The translations under genes and the position numbers were made by a program. A stretch of 19,903 nucleotides of DNA from Chryseosolibacter sp966080355 (GTDB lineage: Bacteria; Bacteroidota; Bacteroidia; Cytophagales; Cyclobacteriaceae), in contig CBHROW010000055.1 of assembly GCA_966080355.1 (NCBI GenBank), positions 1 through 19,903 of the forward strand. Direction: 5' to 3'. This document shows positions 8,108 to 16,626 of this stretch, piece by piece. How positions within the stretch are numbered: the stretch's first letter is position 1; each line of letters begins with the position of its first letter. The notes beneath the pieces are model-generated. The model searched no databases. It was not told where the DNA came from and saw only the letters and a list, made by a program, of their open reading frames with translations.

Positions 8108-8776
8108 CTACGACATAAACCTACTGCCGTCCCATTCTACACCAGCGGGAAACAATGCTTCCAGCCTTTTCTTCATTTCATCGGCCACCAGCGAGCTGGC
8201 CCCGCCCCTTTTTTCCAATTGGGCGATGATATTGCGATAGCTTTTCTCGTCCCTGTTCTGACTGAGCTTAAAAACGTTTTCCAATTTTTCAACTTTGATC
8301 TCAAAACCGACAATTGCGGGTAACATCTTTTTCAAAAACGGTTCAGGAAGATTATCATATATGGTCGGTGAAGAATGGTTGTCGTTTTCAAACTGAAGGG
8401 TTAGTTTTTTCATCAACCTGATCAAACCTTCGTCTGTCATAAAATTCATTTTGCCCCTTGCCTGCACCGTCATGTAATTCCACGTTGAGCCAATTTGTGG
8501 ATTGGTATACCACGATGCGCTGACATAGCAATGCGGACCGGTGAACAACGCCAGCGCATTCGGATTTTCTTTAAACGCCTTATGGTGATCCGTATTGCGC
8601 ATGATATGTCCTTGTAAATAAACGTTGCCATCTCTCTCTTCGACAAGGATGGGAATTTGCGTGGCTACCTGCTCTCCATTTGCGTAGCTACCTGTTAGAA
8701 ATGCAAACGGATGATCGTTGAGGAATTGAAAAAGTGTTTGCTTATTCTCCTCCTTGAAATATGACAGATCGTACAT
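8108..8776 (-). CDS. FMN-binding negative transcriptional regulator, PaiB family
   Basis: This 222-residue protein has the split-barrel flavin-binding fold of the PaiB family. Signature stretches are FLNDHPFAFLTGS (about residues 18-30), LQGHIMRNTDHHKAF (about 54-68), and CYVSASWYTNPQIGSTWNY (about 83-101), corresponding to the family's H/CYVSPSWY...WNY motif. The C-terminal half carries the GFEI segment and a basic tail (SQNRDEKSYRNII). In Bacillus, PaiB represses sporulation and exoenzyme genes; whether this homologue regulates transcription or is a flavoenzyme is not shown by sequence. The gene follows the Crp/Fnr regulator by 66 bases on the same strand. An FNR-geometry palindrome sits between them. 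Confidence 0.88.
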   Translation of the reverse strand: MYDLSYFKEENKQTLFQFLNDHPFAFLTGSYANGEQVATQIPILVEERDGNVYLQGHIMRNTDHHKAFKENPNALALFTGPHCYVSASWYTNPQIGSTWNYMTVQARGKMNFMTDEGLIRLMKKLTLQFENDNHSSPTIYDNLPEPFLKKMLPAIVGFEIKVEKLENVFKLSQNRDEKSYRNIIAQLEKRGGASSLVADEMKKRLEALFPAGVEWDGSRFMS

Positions 8777-8826
8777 TTTGTTTGTTGTTTGGTTGAAACA
8801 AAAATGTCAATCTCTGTTAAGAATAA

Positions 8827-8844
8827 AATTGTCATAAGACAATT
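8827..8844 (-). promoter_or_regulatory. FNR-geometry palindrome upstream of the PaiB gene
   Basis: Arms AATTGTC (8827-8833) and GACAATT (8838-8844) flank a four-base centre. The core TTGTC-N4-GACAA has the 5-4-5 spacing of FNR-family operators (TTGAT-N4-ATCAA). It overlaps the stop codon of the Crp/Fnr gene and lies about 50-70 bases before the PaiB start. It could instead be a weak terminator, since TTTTATTCTT follows on the minus strand. Confidence 0.4.
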
Positions 8845-9415
8845 AATTGCTTTTGATCTGCTTTCTTATTCTGCTGAGCGATGTGGGGGTAACCCCAATG
8901 AATGAAGCCAGGTATTTCAGCGGAATGGACCGAATATAGGGTGGCGTGGATAGAAGATCCAGGTACCGCTGCTCCGCTGAGGTCGCCTGGAGTGCAGTAA
9001 ATCGGCTGAGCAAATTCAGAATCACGTCTTCCCAGAAATTTTTCATCATCACGTGCATTTTCGGATAGGCAACGCACAGTTCATTGAGTTCTCTTTTGGA
9101 AATAAATAACACTTCGGTATCTTCTATTGCCTGGAGAAAATAATTGGATGGCTTCTCGCTGATAAAGCTATAAACTTCTATAGCAGAAGTGTGTTCGAAG
9201 GAGAACCAGACCGATACTTCGATCTCACCATTCATATAATACAATCGCAAACAACCTTTTTGAACGAACATGAGGTCCTTGCAGATCTGTCCCTGCGCCA
9301 ATAAGAAGTCGTTGCTTTTAATGGTTTTTGATTTGAATCGATCCGTGATGTCGTCCAGCTCCAGATCTGAAAAATCCGAATAATTCGAAAGGAATTTTTT
9401 TAAGTCTTTGTACAT
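8843..9415 (-). CDS. Crp/Fnr family transcriptional regulator
   Basis: This 190-residue protein has an N-terminal cyclic-nucleotide-binding-type beta barrel (about residues 25-110: FLLAQGQICKDLMFVQKGCLRLYY, then AIEVYSFISEKPSNYFLQAIEDTEVLFIS). A dimerisation helix follows, then a C-terminal winged helix-turn-helix (about 158-188: PLKYLASFIGVTPTSLSRIRKQI). The set is typical of the short Crp/Fnr regulators common in Bacteroidota. I see no N-terminal Cys cluster, so it is not a classical oxygen-sensing FNR, and the cAMP-contact Arg-Ser motif is not evident. The first ATG is at 9415; the frame opens two codons earlier with TTG. It lies directly upstream of the PaiB gene and may regulate it (inference from position). 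Confidence 0.87.
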   Translation of the reverse strand: MYKDLKKFLSNYSDFSDLELDDITDRFKSKTIKSNDFLLAQGQICKDLMFVQKGCLRLYYMNGEIEVSVWFSFEHTSAIEVYSFISEKPSNYFLQAIEDTEVLFISKRELNELCVAYPKMHVMMKNFWEDVILNLLSRFTALQATSAEQRYLDLLSTPPYIRSIPLKYLASFIGVTPTSLSRIRKQIKSN

Positions 9416-9502
9416 ATCCAAATCATGTGAATGCTTTCTATGCTCATTATCCTGACTGCTAAGTTTCGAAATAAGTCAGCCATCAATATCGTAAGATGGA
9501 GG

Positions 9503-9757
9503 CTACCGACTAAAGACTCTGATCATAATTCTGATCAACTGCCAAACTATGAACGCGGCACCGATCAAAAATCCAACCCATTTCAAGATCAACTGTTGGT
9601 CACTTATACACGGTGGACAAAATTGTCCTGCAGCACAAGGCTCGCAGTTTGGCTGAATAATTTTGATCGTCAAGAAGATCAAGACTTCCGCGGCTACGAA
9701 TCCTATCCAGTAGGTCGCGGTCTTTTTCAAGGTTTCAGTTTCATACCATGTGAGCAA
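9503..9757 (-). CDS. small two-helix membrane protein with Cys-rich loop
   Basis: This is an 84-residue ORF with two hydrophobic helices, about residues 14-34 (TYWIGFVAAEVLIFLTIKII) and about 57-80 (LILKWVGFLIGAAFIVWQL). The loop between them is rich in Cys and Pro, containing CEPC and CPPC pairs about eight residues apart. The family is not recognised; such loops can bind metal or form disulfides. The start at 9757 is TTG, and no ATG occurs in frame before the second helix, so the exact start is uncertain. The gene begins 17 bases after the stop of the SRPBCC gene, which suggests an operon. The helix-loop-helix pattern argues that it is coding despite its size. Confidence 0.6.
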   Translation of the reverse strand: MLTWYETETLKKTATYWIGFVAAEVLIFLTIKIIQPNCEPCAAGQFCPPCISDQQLILKWVGFLIGAAFIVWQLIRIMIRVFSR

Positions 9758-9774
9758 TACACCGTCAATGGGCT

Positions 9775-10155
9775 TTACTCCTCATAAAAATCCATCAATG
9801 CACCAAAGTATACGTTGTTCCATCCGTCAACGATATCATCGTAATCTTCATCGGGGATGTTTGTATGCCTTAGCTCGATGCTTGTTGCTTCTCCATGTTG
9901 ATGAAGTTTGAATGTAACGATCGATGGTTCGGCCTGTTCTCCGAAGTACCATTGTTGAACAATCTTTTTTCCTTCTTCGAACTCGAGATTTTTTCCGGAG
10001 ATACTTCCTTCCCACAAAGAAAACTCAGATCCCGGTTCCGTTGACATCACGGCTTCTTCGCCCGACCAGAGATGAATAGTATTCGGATTGGTTAACGCCA
10101 GGTAAACGTCTGGCGGGGGTGCGTTGACGATATAATATTTTTTGAAGTCCTTCAC
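9775..10155 (-). CDS. SRPBCC (AHSA1-like) domain protein
   Basis: This 126-residue protein has the START/SRPBCC fold of the AHSA1 type. The N-terminal strand-helix (KKYYIVNAPPPDVYLALTNP, about 5-24) is followed by IHLWSGEEAVMSTEPGSEFSLWEGSISGKNLEFEEGKKIVQQW, and the protein ends in the long amphipathic helix (VDGWNNVYFGALMDFYEE). These proteins bind small hydrophobic ligands or act as co-chaperone-like factors; the ligand is unknown. The start codon is GTG (10155). The short distance to the Cys-rich membrane ORF (17 bases) suggests co-expression. Upstream lies the inverted repeat element at 10211-10442. Confidence 0.82.
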   Translation of the reverse strand: MKDFKKYYIVNAPPPDVYLALTNPNTIHLWSGEEAVMSTEPGSEFSLWEGSISGKNLEFEEGKKIVQQWYFGEQAEPSIVTFKLHQHGEATSIELRHTNIPDEDYDDIVDGWNNVYFGALMDFYEE

Positions 10156-10210
10156 GGGGGGAAGATAGTAAAAAGATAGACGTTGCCGAACGAGATTTGA
10201 ATCGGAGAAA

Positions 10211-10442
10211 GGGCTTTCGCTTTTGGCTATGGCAGTGTATAGTTGGATCTTCTTGGTGCCCCTCGTTCACCGTTGACGGATCACAGTTCACGTTGTCTGA
10301 CGATAATTAAAGTATATGTCTGTTTGCATGTGAGCTCTGCACCACCCTTCTGCTGTAGAGAACTGTAAACTGTGAACCGTCAACTTTTTGACCTGGCGCA
10401 TCCTCCACCCGGACGCACTGCCATCGCCATAGCCAAAAGCCC
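10211..10442. repeat. 232-bp imperfect inverted-repeat element made of heptanucleotide words
   Basis: The outer arms are 10211-10237 and 10416-10442, sharing GGCTATGGC and CAGTG after a GGGCTTT start. The inner arms are 10272-10291 (GTTGACGG, then TCACAGTT) and 10361-10384, the reverse complement with few differences. Each arm has a seven-base period; for example the inner right arm is built of GTAAACT, GTGAACC and GTCAACT-like units. The element fills most of the gap between the ELWxxDGT gene's stop and the SRPBCC gene's start and contains no ORF. It may be a mobile non-autonomous element, a decayed repeat or an RNA structure. Confidence 0.65.
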
Positions 10443-10452
10443 ATAGCAACTC

Positions 10453-13389
10453 TCACCGCTTGATCACTTTCTCGGTGTGTATCACTCCACCCTTGTTCAC
10501 TTTCAAAATATATAAGCCATTCGTCCAGCGGTCACCGAGGCGATAGTCAGTATTGCAATTGAGATCATGAAAAGATTCTATGTGGTAACCGGAGCTTGTG
10601 AATACATCCACATGAGCGATCTCGTCATCTTTTCCATTGATGCGAATCGAGAAATTGATGTTGAATGGATTGGGTGATTGTGTAACTACCGATTCCCTTT
10701 CTCGAACAATTTCTGCGTTATCGAACGCATTGGCAGCAATCGTTGACTCACAATGCTGGATCATCACTTTGCTCATCGGGAAGGCAAACGGCTCATAACC
10801 GGTATCGCCCACCACGCCCGACAAGACGATCTGATCATTCAAAATCCCAAACTGCCCGGTATTGGAAATCACTTTGAATTTTTGAGTGCCACATTCGGTT
10901 CCATCTGATCGCCACAAGTATTGGTCGTACGTAGCACTGAAGTACAGCACGTCTTCTACAACATGCGTGGTGGTGGCGTAAAAATAATAGTCACCGATCG
11001 TGCTCAAGAGCCGGGTGCCTGCGGCAGAGCCGTCAGTCACCCAGAGCTCGAACTGCGAGGGGTCGTCTTTCGACAGGACGAACAGAAAAAGTTTATTTCC
11101 AGCAGGAACCATTCTGACCACAGTATTTAAATTCGCAACCTTCCTCATGCCACTAGCCGTACCGTTGGTTTTGAGCAGGCTCCAGGTTCCGGTGGCATCG
11201 ACCGCGCTGATGTATAACGAATCGCGAAACGCACCGAGCGCAGCAATATCATACTCATAGTAGTTGTATACTTTAAATGCCGCATCATTCGGATTGAGAT
11301 CGGTGATCATGTACGTAGACGCCCCGCTGCCTTGGGTACGCCAGATCTCATTGCCATGTATGCCATCGTTCGCAATGAAATAATGCGTGTTCCTGATCGT
11401 AGCCGAAACGGGTGACGAGGGATACGCGTAGTTAGGAACAGTTCGTTGTGATGAAATTGTTTTATACCGATAGGTGCCAGTAGCCGTACCGTTAGTTCTC
11501 CATAGCTCATCGCCAAGTTCCTCGGTAGTCACGCGGAAGGTAATGCCTCCGTTCACGGAAGTCATGCCCGAAATGAGATACACGTCTTTCAACAAACTCC
11601 TTTGGTGGGAGACAGGATCGATCGACCAAATCTGACCTGCATTGTTGGTATAAAAAAGTTTTCCATTCAATGACTCCAGCGCGATAGCTCCTGGTTCGGT
11701 GCCTTCGAGAGCGATGACGTTAGTGCCTTGCGTGGTTCCATCACTTTCGAACAACGACAGAGTCCCATAACCTGAAATGTATGTCTTTCCATCTCCAGTC
11801 TTAAAAATGTTCATGGAATTCGCCCAACTTAATAGTTGAACAGTTCCTGCGGGAGTTCCGTCAGTTGCATACAAACCGTACTCCCATTGCTCCTCATTTT
11901 CAGTTGCAAGGAAAAGCATCTTGTTGTTTTGCAGCCTGGTGAATTGTTCCGGGTAACTACTTTCAGTTCCATTAAACGTATCTCTCTCAATGGGATGAGT
12001 ACCCCCTGTCGTTCCATCAGAAATAAAGATTTTAAAGCCTTCATCATAATTTACCTTTGCCCAGAAGTACATGTATGTGGAAGTTTTCACAAGATTGGGA
12101 GAGTAGTAATCATATGCGTCCATTCCGATCGGACGAATACCTACCGGAGAACTGCCGTCTGTATTCATTCGCCAAAAGCCGTAGTCGTAGTATTCGCCTT
12201 GCGACTCGTTGAAGTAGTATATGTATCCATCGCGCAGCAAAAATTTCGGACGTGGCTCGCCAATACCGGGCCCGTTACAAATCTGAATTGGAACCGTGTT
12301 CGCCTCGGTGCCATCAGATTTCCAGATGTAATATCGATCACCAGCGTATGCAGTATAAAACAGCAGTCCGTTGATATTCGTGAAGTTTCCCATCTTGTGA
12401 GAAAAAACCTGTTCACCATTGCTACCTGCTGCACCCGGTGTCATGTCCTTCAAAAGATAAGTTCCCTGTTCGGTTCCATCACTCCGCCATAGCTCTTGTC
12501 CATGAATGCCATCACTTGCGGGGAAATAGCAAATGCCGCTGATGCCAATCGTGTTGGCAATTCCCGATGCGCTGCCACCAGTGCGGATGTCTTTGGCAAG
12601 ATGAGTACCCGACTCAGTTCCATCGCTCACCCACAGTTCCTTTCCGTTAATGTTATCATTGGCAACGAAGAATATCTTGCCATTGGTAAACGTAAGCTGT
12701 TCAGGCGAGCTGCTGATCTTGCTTTCGGTGCGAATGTCCTTTACCAGAAAAGTACCTGTAGTTGTTCCATCCGACTTCCACAGTTCATATCCATGAAGGC
12801 CATCGTTCGCAGCAAAATAGATCCCGCTGTTCTCCGCGTAAGTAATGCTTGCCGGATTGCTGCTGCCTGATTTCGGGAAAATATCCTTCACCATGTATGT
12901 CCCCGCGGCAGTTCCATCCGAACGCCAGAGTTCTTTTCCAGCTTTATCCGTAGCAACGAAGAATAAAACGCCATTCGCGTTGGTCAGCTGAAGAGGGTTG
13001 CTGCCGGAAGTGCCGGGATTAATATCCTTCACCATGACAGTCCCCTCAGCTGTACCATCCGTTTTCCAAAGCTCTGCACCAAACGCAGGATCGCTCGCAT
13101 TAAAATAAATCACATCGCCAGCCAGAGTTAACTGACTTACCATTGAGAACGACTTGATCAACGCTGTTTCCTCGACACCATTCTTGATCATGGTATAAAA
13201 CAGATCACCCGATTGACTCTTGAACACCAGCCGATCCGTAAGGCCAGCGAGCTCCGAGTACTCGTTCGAATAGGGGTCTTCGGATTGATTGATGTCCTTC
13301 AACAGCTGCTGAGCTGGAGCAGGAAGACTTAAGAAAAGAACGACAACGAAAAACAAACTTAAAGGAAGAGAACGTAAATTTTTGATCAT
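10453..13389 (-). CDS. secreted ELWxxDGT-repeat protein with T9SS sorting domain
   Basis: I start this 978-residue protein at 13389, where MIKNLRSLPLSLFFVVVLFL begins a signal peptide ending near APAQQ; the upstream 14 codons look unrelated. About 15 copies of the ELWxxDGTxxGT motif, some degenerate (GLYATDGTPAGT, KIFISDGTTGGT), are spaced roughly 45-70 residues apart over about residues 65-865. The alternating strands (LFFVATDKAGKELWRSDGT) suggest a beta-propeller-like surface protein. The last about 75 residues form a T9SS C-terminal domain starting SPNPFNINFSI and ending in KVIKR. In Bacteroidota such proteins are usually exported and cell-surface attached or released. The binding partner is unknown. 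Confidence 0.9.
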   Translation of the reverse strand: MIKNLRSLPLSLFFVVVLFLSLPAPAQQLLKDINQSEDPYSNEYSELAGLTDRLVFKSQSGDLFYTMIKNGVEETALIKSFSMVSQLTLAGDVIYFNASDPAFGAELWKTDGTAEGTVMVKDINPGTSGSNPLQLTNANGVLFFVATDKAGKELWRSDGTAAGTYMVKDIFPKSGSSNPASITYAENSGIYFAANDGLHGYELWKSDGTTTGTFLVKDIRTESKISSSPEQLTFTNGKIFFVANDNINGKELWVSDGTESGTHLAKDIRTGGSASGIANTIGISGICYFPASDGIHGQELWRSDGTEQGTYLLKDMTPGAAGSNGEQVFSHKMGNFTNINGLLFYTAYAGDRYYIWKSDGTEANTVPIQICNGPGIGEPRPKFLLRDGYIYYFNESQGEYYDYGFWRMNTDGSSPVGIRPIGMDAYDYYSPNLVKTSTYMYFWAKVNYDEGFKIFISDGTTGGTHPIERDTFNGTESSYPEQFTRLQNNKMLFLATENEEQWEYGLYATDGTPAGTVQLLSWANSMNIFKTGDGKTYISGYGTLSLFESDGTTQGTNVIALEGTEPGAIALESLNGKLFYTNNAGQIWSIDPVSHQRSLLKDVYLISGMTSVNGGITFRVTTEELGDELWRTNGTATGTYRYKTISSQRTVPNYAYPSSPVSATIRNTHYFIANDGIHGNEIWRTQGSGASTYMITDLNPNDAAFKVYNYYEYDIAALGAFRDSLYISAVDATGTWSLLKTNGTASGMRKVANLNTVVRMVPAGNKLFLFVLSKDDPSQFELWVTDGSAAGTRLLSTIGDYYFYATTTHVVEDVLYFSATYDQYLWRSDGTECGTQKFKVISNTGQFGILNDQIVLSGVVGDTGYEPFAFPMSKVMIQHCESTIAANAFDNAEIVRERESVVTQSPNPFNINFSIRINGKDDEIAHVDVFTSSGYHIESFHDLNCNTDYRLGDRWTNGLYILKVNKGGVIHTEKVIKR

Positions 13390-13431
13390 GGGATTTTCAC
13401 TTTTGCAGATGCCAACATCACTTTCCAGCAC

Positions 13432-13782
13432 TCCATCAGCAGAACACTTAACAGACGCCCGCTCCCCGATGTCAACTTAAAGAGAGAGGTGATCGTGGTT
13501 AGGAAAATTCTGTGCCGGTGCGTAGTTCATCCGACAAAATGTGAACTCAACGGGAAGGATGTGGAGTTCGTAGAGAAAATGAAAACCGATTTTAGATTTA
13601 AGATTTCTGATTTCTGATTTTTTTTCGCGGATGACCGATTGCTTCGCTTTCGAAGTAAAATTCGAAACAGCAGATAATTTAAAAATGATCAGACATACTA
13701 TCTGCACACCTAAACTGAGGCCACCCATCCACAGAAATTCAACCGAGAGTCGATCAAATCAGAAATCAGGAATGAGAAACTT
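13432..13782. other. intergenic region, no gene seen
   Basis: This 351-base gap lies between the ligD stop and the ELWxxDGT gene start. It holds the heptanucleotide inverted pair described for 13588-13768. The rest shows no supported ORF, promoter or RNA gene. The 83-residue open frame on the minus strand passes through the repeat and looks like a shadow. Confidence 0.5.
13588..13768. repeat. heptanucleotide inverted pair (GATTTCT / AGAAATC)
   Basis: From 13588 to 13622 there are five tandem seven-base units: GATTTTA, GATTTAA, two GATTTCT and a T-rich unit. The inverse word CAAATCA/GAAATCA lies at 13756-13768, and a 13-base stretch pairs perfectly with 13608-13620 across about 135 bases. The right arm lies just downstream of the ligD stop on the minus strand. 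The left arm resembles the TTAAGAT repeat at 2370-2403. Confidence 0.65.
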
Positions 13783-16497
13783 TCAAACTCTTTCAAACGC
13801 TGACTTCATCATTTTCACCGCCTTCTCCATCTCAATACCCTCACCGAGCACGCCACTGAACAGATCACCGGTTTCTTTCAATCGGGGGGGTACATTTTTC
13901 ATGGTGAAGTTGTTGATATGCAAACCCTTTTTCACCTCGCTCCAATCCAATGGCATCGAAACTGGTGCGCCTGGTTTAGGACGCAGCGAGTATGGCCCGG
14001 CCAAGGTTGCCTGCGGACGGTTTTGCAAAAAGTCAAGATACATTTTACCGTTTCGATCATTCACTTTGCGCTCGATCGTTGTGAAAGACGGGAGCTGCGC
14101 ATGAACAATGCGAACCAGCGCACGCGCAAACTCTTTCGACTCTTCATAAGTATATTTCGCTCCCAACGGTATGTAGATGTGCAAACCTGTGGAGCCGGAT
14201 GTTTTGCAGTACGAGGGCAATTCCAACGCATTAAGGATTTCCTTGGTAACAAGTGCAGCTTCAATTACCTGATCGAAAGTAGTCTTCTTGTCGGGGTCAA
14301 GATCGATAACACACCAGTCCGGATGATCAGGCTTCACAGTCCGGCTGCTCCAGGGATGCATTTCGATACATCCGAGCGAAGCCATATACAACAAGCTGGC
14401 TTCATTGCTACACACCATAAAATGTTTTTCACGTTGGTCTCCTTCGCTGAAATATTTATAAGTCTCCACCCAGGAAGGCACTTTACCTGTAACATCTTTC
14501 TGATAAAAACTATGACCCTTAATCCCATTCGGAAATCTGTTCAACGTTTGCGGGCGGTCTTTCATATAAGGCAACATGATGGGAGCAACCTGATAATAAT
14601 AATTCAACATATCGCGCTTTGTAAAACCCTCGTCAGGCCAATACACTTTGCTCAGGTTGGTGAATTTGATCTCATGCCCTTCAATGCTCCGCGCCTGCGT
14701 TTCATCTTTAGGGTTCAGGAATGTTTTACGATCGATTGATCCTGTTGGCGTAATTACTTTTTCCTCGAGGGCATGTTTTGAATTTTGGGCGGTCAATGCT
14801 TCTGCAGCTTCAGCATTCTCAAAATGAACATCTTTCGCTTTCTTATCTTCGCGAAGCCCGCGAAATGATGGATGACGCAAGCCACCCTCGCCACCAATCG
14901 ACCGATAAGAGATCTCAGCCACCAGCTCTGGCTTCAACCATTTGACACTCGCTTTCGGTGGATCGGGTCTGAATCGGGATGGCTTGTTGTAGTCCGGAAT
15001 CTCTTCGAACGGGCATTCCTTTGTTTCCAGCGGCTTCATTTTCTTCAACAGGTCTTCCTGCATCTTCACAGTAAACCCGGTACCAACAGGTCCGATGAAC
15101 ACAAGCTCTTTCCCTTCATATACACCAAGCAGAAGCGCGCTGAACTTCTTTGCCGAGTTTTCATTCTTAGTATAGCCCGCAATGACCACCTCCTGATGTC
15201 GCTCGGTTTTTATTTTCAACCAATCACGCGAGCGTGTTTCAGGCTTGTATACGCTGTGTTTCTTTTTTGCAACTATTCCTTCAAGTCCGAGTTTGTCGGT
15301 GAGCGCAAAAAAATCCGTTGCCGATGTGTCGAAGGCTTCACTTACACGAATCGACTCATGAACCGGAATAACCTGACGAAGAATATTTTTACGATCTGCG
15401 AGCGGAACATTCATCAGGTCATAACCTTCCAGCCAAAGAATATCAAAGAGATAATAGACCAATAAACCATCGGCTTCGCTTCGCCAGGTTTGAAGTGCAT
15501 TGAAATCCGGCTTTCCATCTTTATTCATCACAATGATCTCGCCATCAACCACGACATTTATCTTCCAATGCCTCAATGCATCATGAATGGGATAAAATTT
15601 TTTATTGAAGTCCTTGTTGTTACGGGAGCGCAATTCAACGGAGCCGCGGTCGAGATATGCGATTGAGCGAAAACCGTCCCACTTCACTTCATAAAGCCAA
15701 CCACTCTCGTTTTTTGGTTTATCAACGAGTGTGGCCAGCATCGGCTGCATATCCGCGGGCATCTTTGCTTTCTTTTTGGTGTCAATATTTTCCAGTATCT
15801 CGTTAATATTTACCGCGTCTTCCTTTTTTTTAACAGGAGTGATCGTCTTCCTCGCGGTTTTCCTGCCAGATACTGTTCGGGATTTCTTCGCAGCTGAGCG
15901 GTTGCTCTTCCATGTTTTCGATGGATCTTCTGCCATTTCTTCAATAGTTTTTCCTGAAACAACCGAGGCATCTTGCTCGGTCACATCTTCGGTAGAAGCG
16001 AACTCGTCCCGATGCTTGATCAGCAGCCATGAATTGTCTTCCTTGCCTTTCAGCTTGACTATCGCAAACTCTCCGCGAAGTTTCGTTCCATGAAGCCTGA
16101 TCTTCATGGAGCCCTTGTCATGGTCACGCTTCAGGATTTTTTCCATCGTGTCTTTTGATGATGCTTCTTCAACAGGCTCATACGTTCCTTCATCCCATAC
16201 GATCACGGTGCCTGCGCCATAGTTACCTTCGGGAATGATCCCTTCAAAAGTGCGATAGTCGTATGGATGATCTTCAACATGCATCGCCAGTCGCTTGTCC
16301 GCGGGATTCAATGACGGGCCTTTCGGAACAGCCCAACTCACGAGCACACCATTGAGCTCCAATCGAAAATCGTAGTGCAATCTTGACGCATCGTGCTTCT
16401 GAACAACAAACACGAGTTTGGATTTTGTCGCTTTCCCCCCGGTCGGTTCAGGTGTGCCTTTGAATGATCTCTTCTTTTTGTATTCCGTAAGTCCCAT
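13783..16497 (-). CDS. ligD: DNA ligase D (PE-LIG-POL), non-homologous end joining
   Basis: This 904-residue ATP-dependent multidomain ligase repairs double-strand breaks by non-homologous end joining. Domain order is phosphoesterase (about 25-190; KHDASRLHYDFRLE and VEDHPYDYRTFEGIIPEG carry the metal and catalytic residues), a Lys-rich linker (about 190-245), ligase (about 245-560; nucleophile Lys in EVKWDGFR near residue 270, then EGIVAK and WLKIK), and polymerase/primase (about 605-904; DLDPD near 731, TSGSTGLHIYIPL, LDFLQNRPQATLAGPYS). All motifs look intact. I start at 16497 (MGLTEYKKKRSF), the usual N-terminus; six codons upstream (16515) is possible. No Ku gene is visible here, though LigD usually works with Ku. 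Confidence 0.96.
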   Translation of the reverse strand: MGLTEYKKKRSFKGTPEPTGGKATKSKLVFVVQKHDASRLHYDFRLELNGVLVSWAVPKGPSLNPADKRLAMHVEDHPYDYRTFEGIIPEGNYGAGTVIVWDEGTYEPVEEASSKDTMEKILKRDHDKGSMKIRLHGTKLRGEFAIVKLKGKEDNSWLLIKHRDEFASTEDVTEQDASVVSGKTIEEMAEDPSKTWKSNRSAAKKSRTVSGRKTARKTITPVKKKEDAVNINEILENIDTKKKAKMPADMQPMLATLVDKPKNESGWLYEVKWDGFRSIAYLDRGSVELRSRNNKDFNKKFYPIHDALRHWKINVVVDGEIIVMNKDGKPDFNALQTWRSEADGLLVYYLFDILWLEGYDLMNVPLADRKNILRQVIPVHESIRVSEAFDTSATDFFALTDKLGLEGIVAKKKHSVYKPETRSRDWLKIKTERHQEVVIAGYTKNENSAKKFSALLLGVYEGKELVFIGPVGTGFTVKMQEDLLKKMKPLETKECPFEEIPDYNKPSRFRPDPPKASVKWLKPELVAEISYRSIGGEGGLRHPSFRGLREDKKAKDVHFENAEAAEALTAQNSKHALEEKVITPTGSIDRKTFLNPKDETQARSIEGHEIKFTNLSKVYWPDEGFTKRDMLNYYYQVAPIMLPYMKDRPQTLNRFPNGIKGHSFYQKDVTGKVPSWVETYKYFSEGDQREKHFMVCSNEASLLYMASLGCIEMHPWSSRTVKPDHPDWCVIDLDPDKKTTFDQVIEAALVTKEILNALELPSYCKTSGSTGLHIYIPLGAKYTYEESKEFARALVRIVHAQLPSFTTIERKVNDRNGKMYLDFLQNRPQATLAGPYSLRPKPGAPVSMPLDWSEVKKGLHINNFTMKNVPPRLKETGDLFSGVLGEGIEMEKAVKMMKSAFERV

Positions 16498-16626
16498 GCA
16501 GACGAGAGTAAACATTTTGTGCCATAGCTCTGGTCGCGAATCCAGTGGCCATCAAGCGAGGGCGAAAAAACCTGGGAGCAACCCCTTGACTTGTTACCGG
16601 AACAAGAATCCCTCCGCCAACATCTT

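Noticed and set aside
11836..12492. 218-residue plus-strand open frame
   Set aside because: Antisense to the ELWxxDGT repeats; its regularity comes from the repeated codons on the other strand.
10453..13389. Possible CRISPR-like or tandem DNA repeat array in the ELWxxDGT gene
   Set aside because: The periodicity is in the protein (degenerate ELWxxDGT motifs); DNA units are divergent and coding.
13918..14739. 273-residue plus-strand open frame
   Set aside because: Antisense to the ligD polymerase domain, with no family resemblance.
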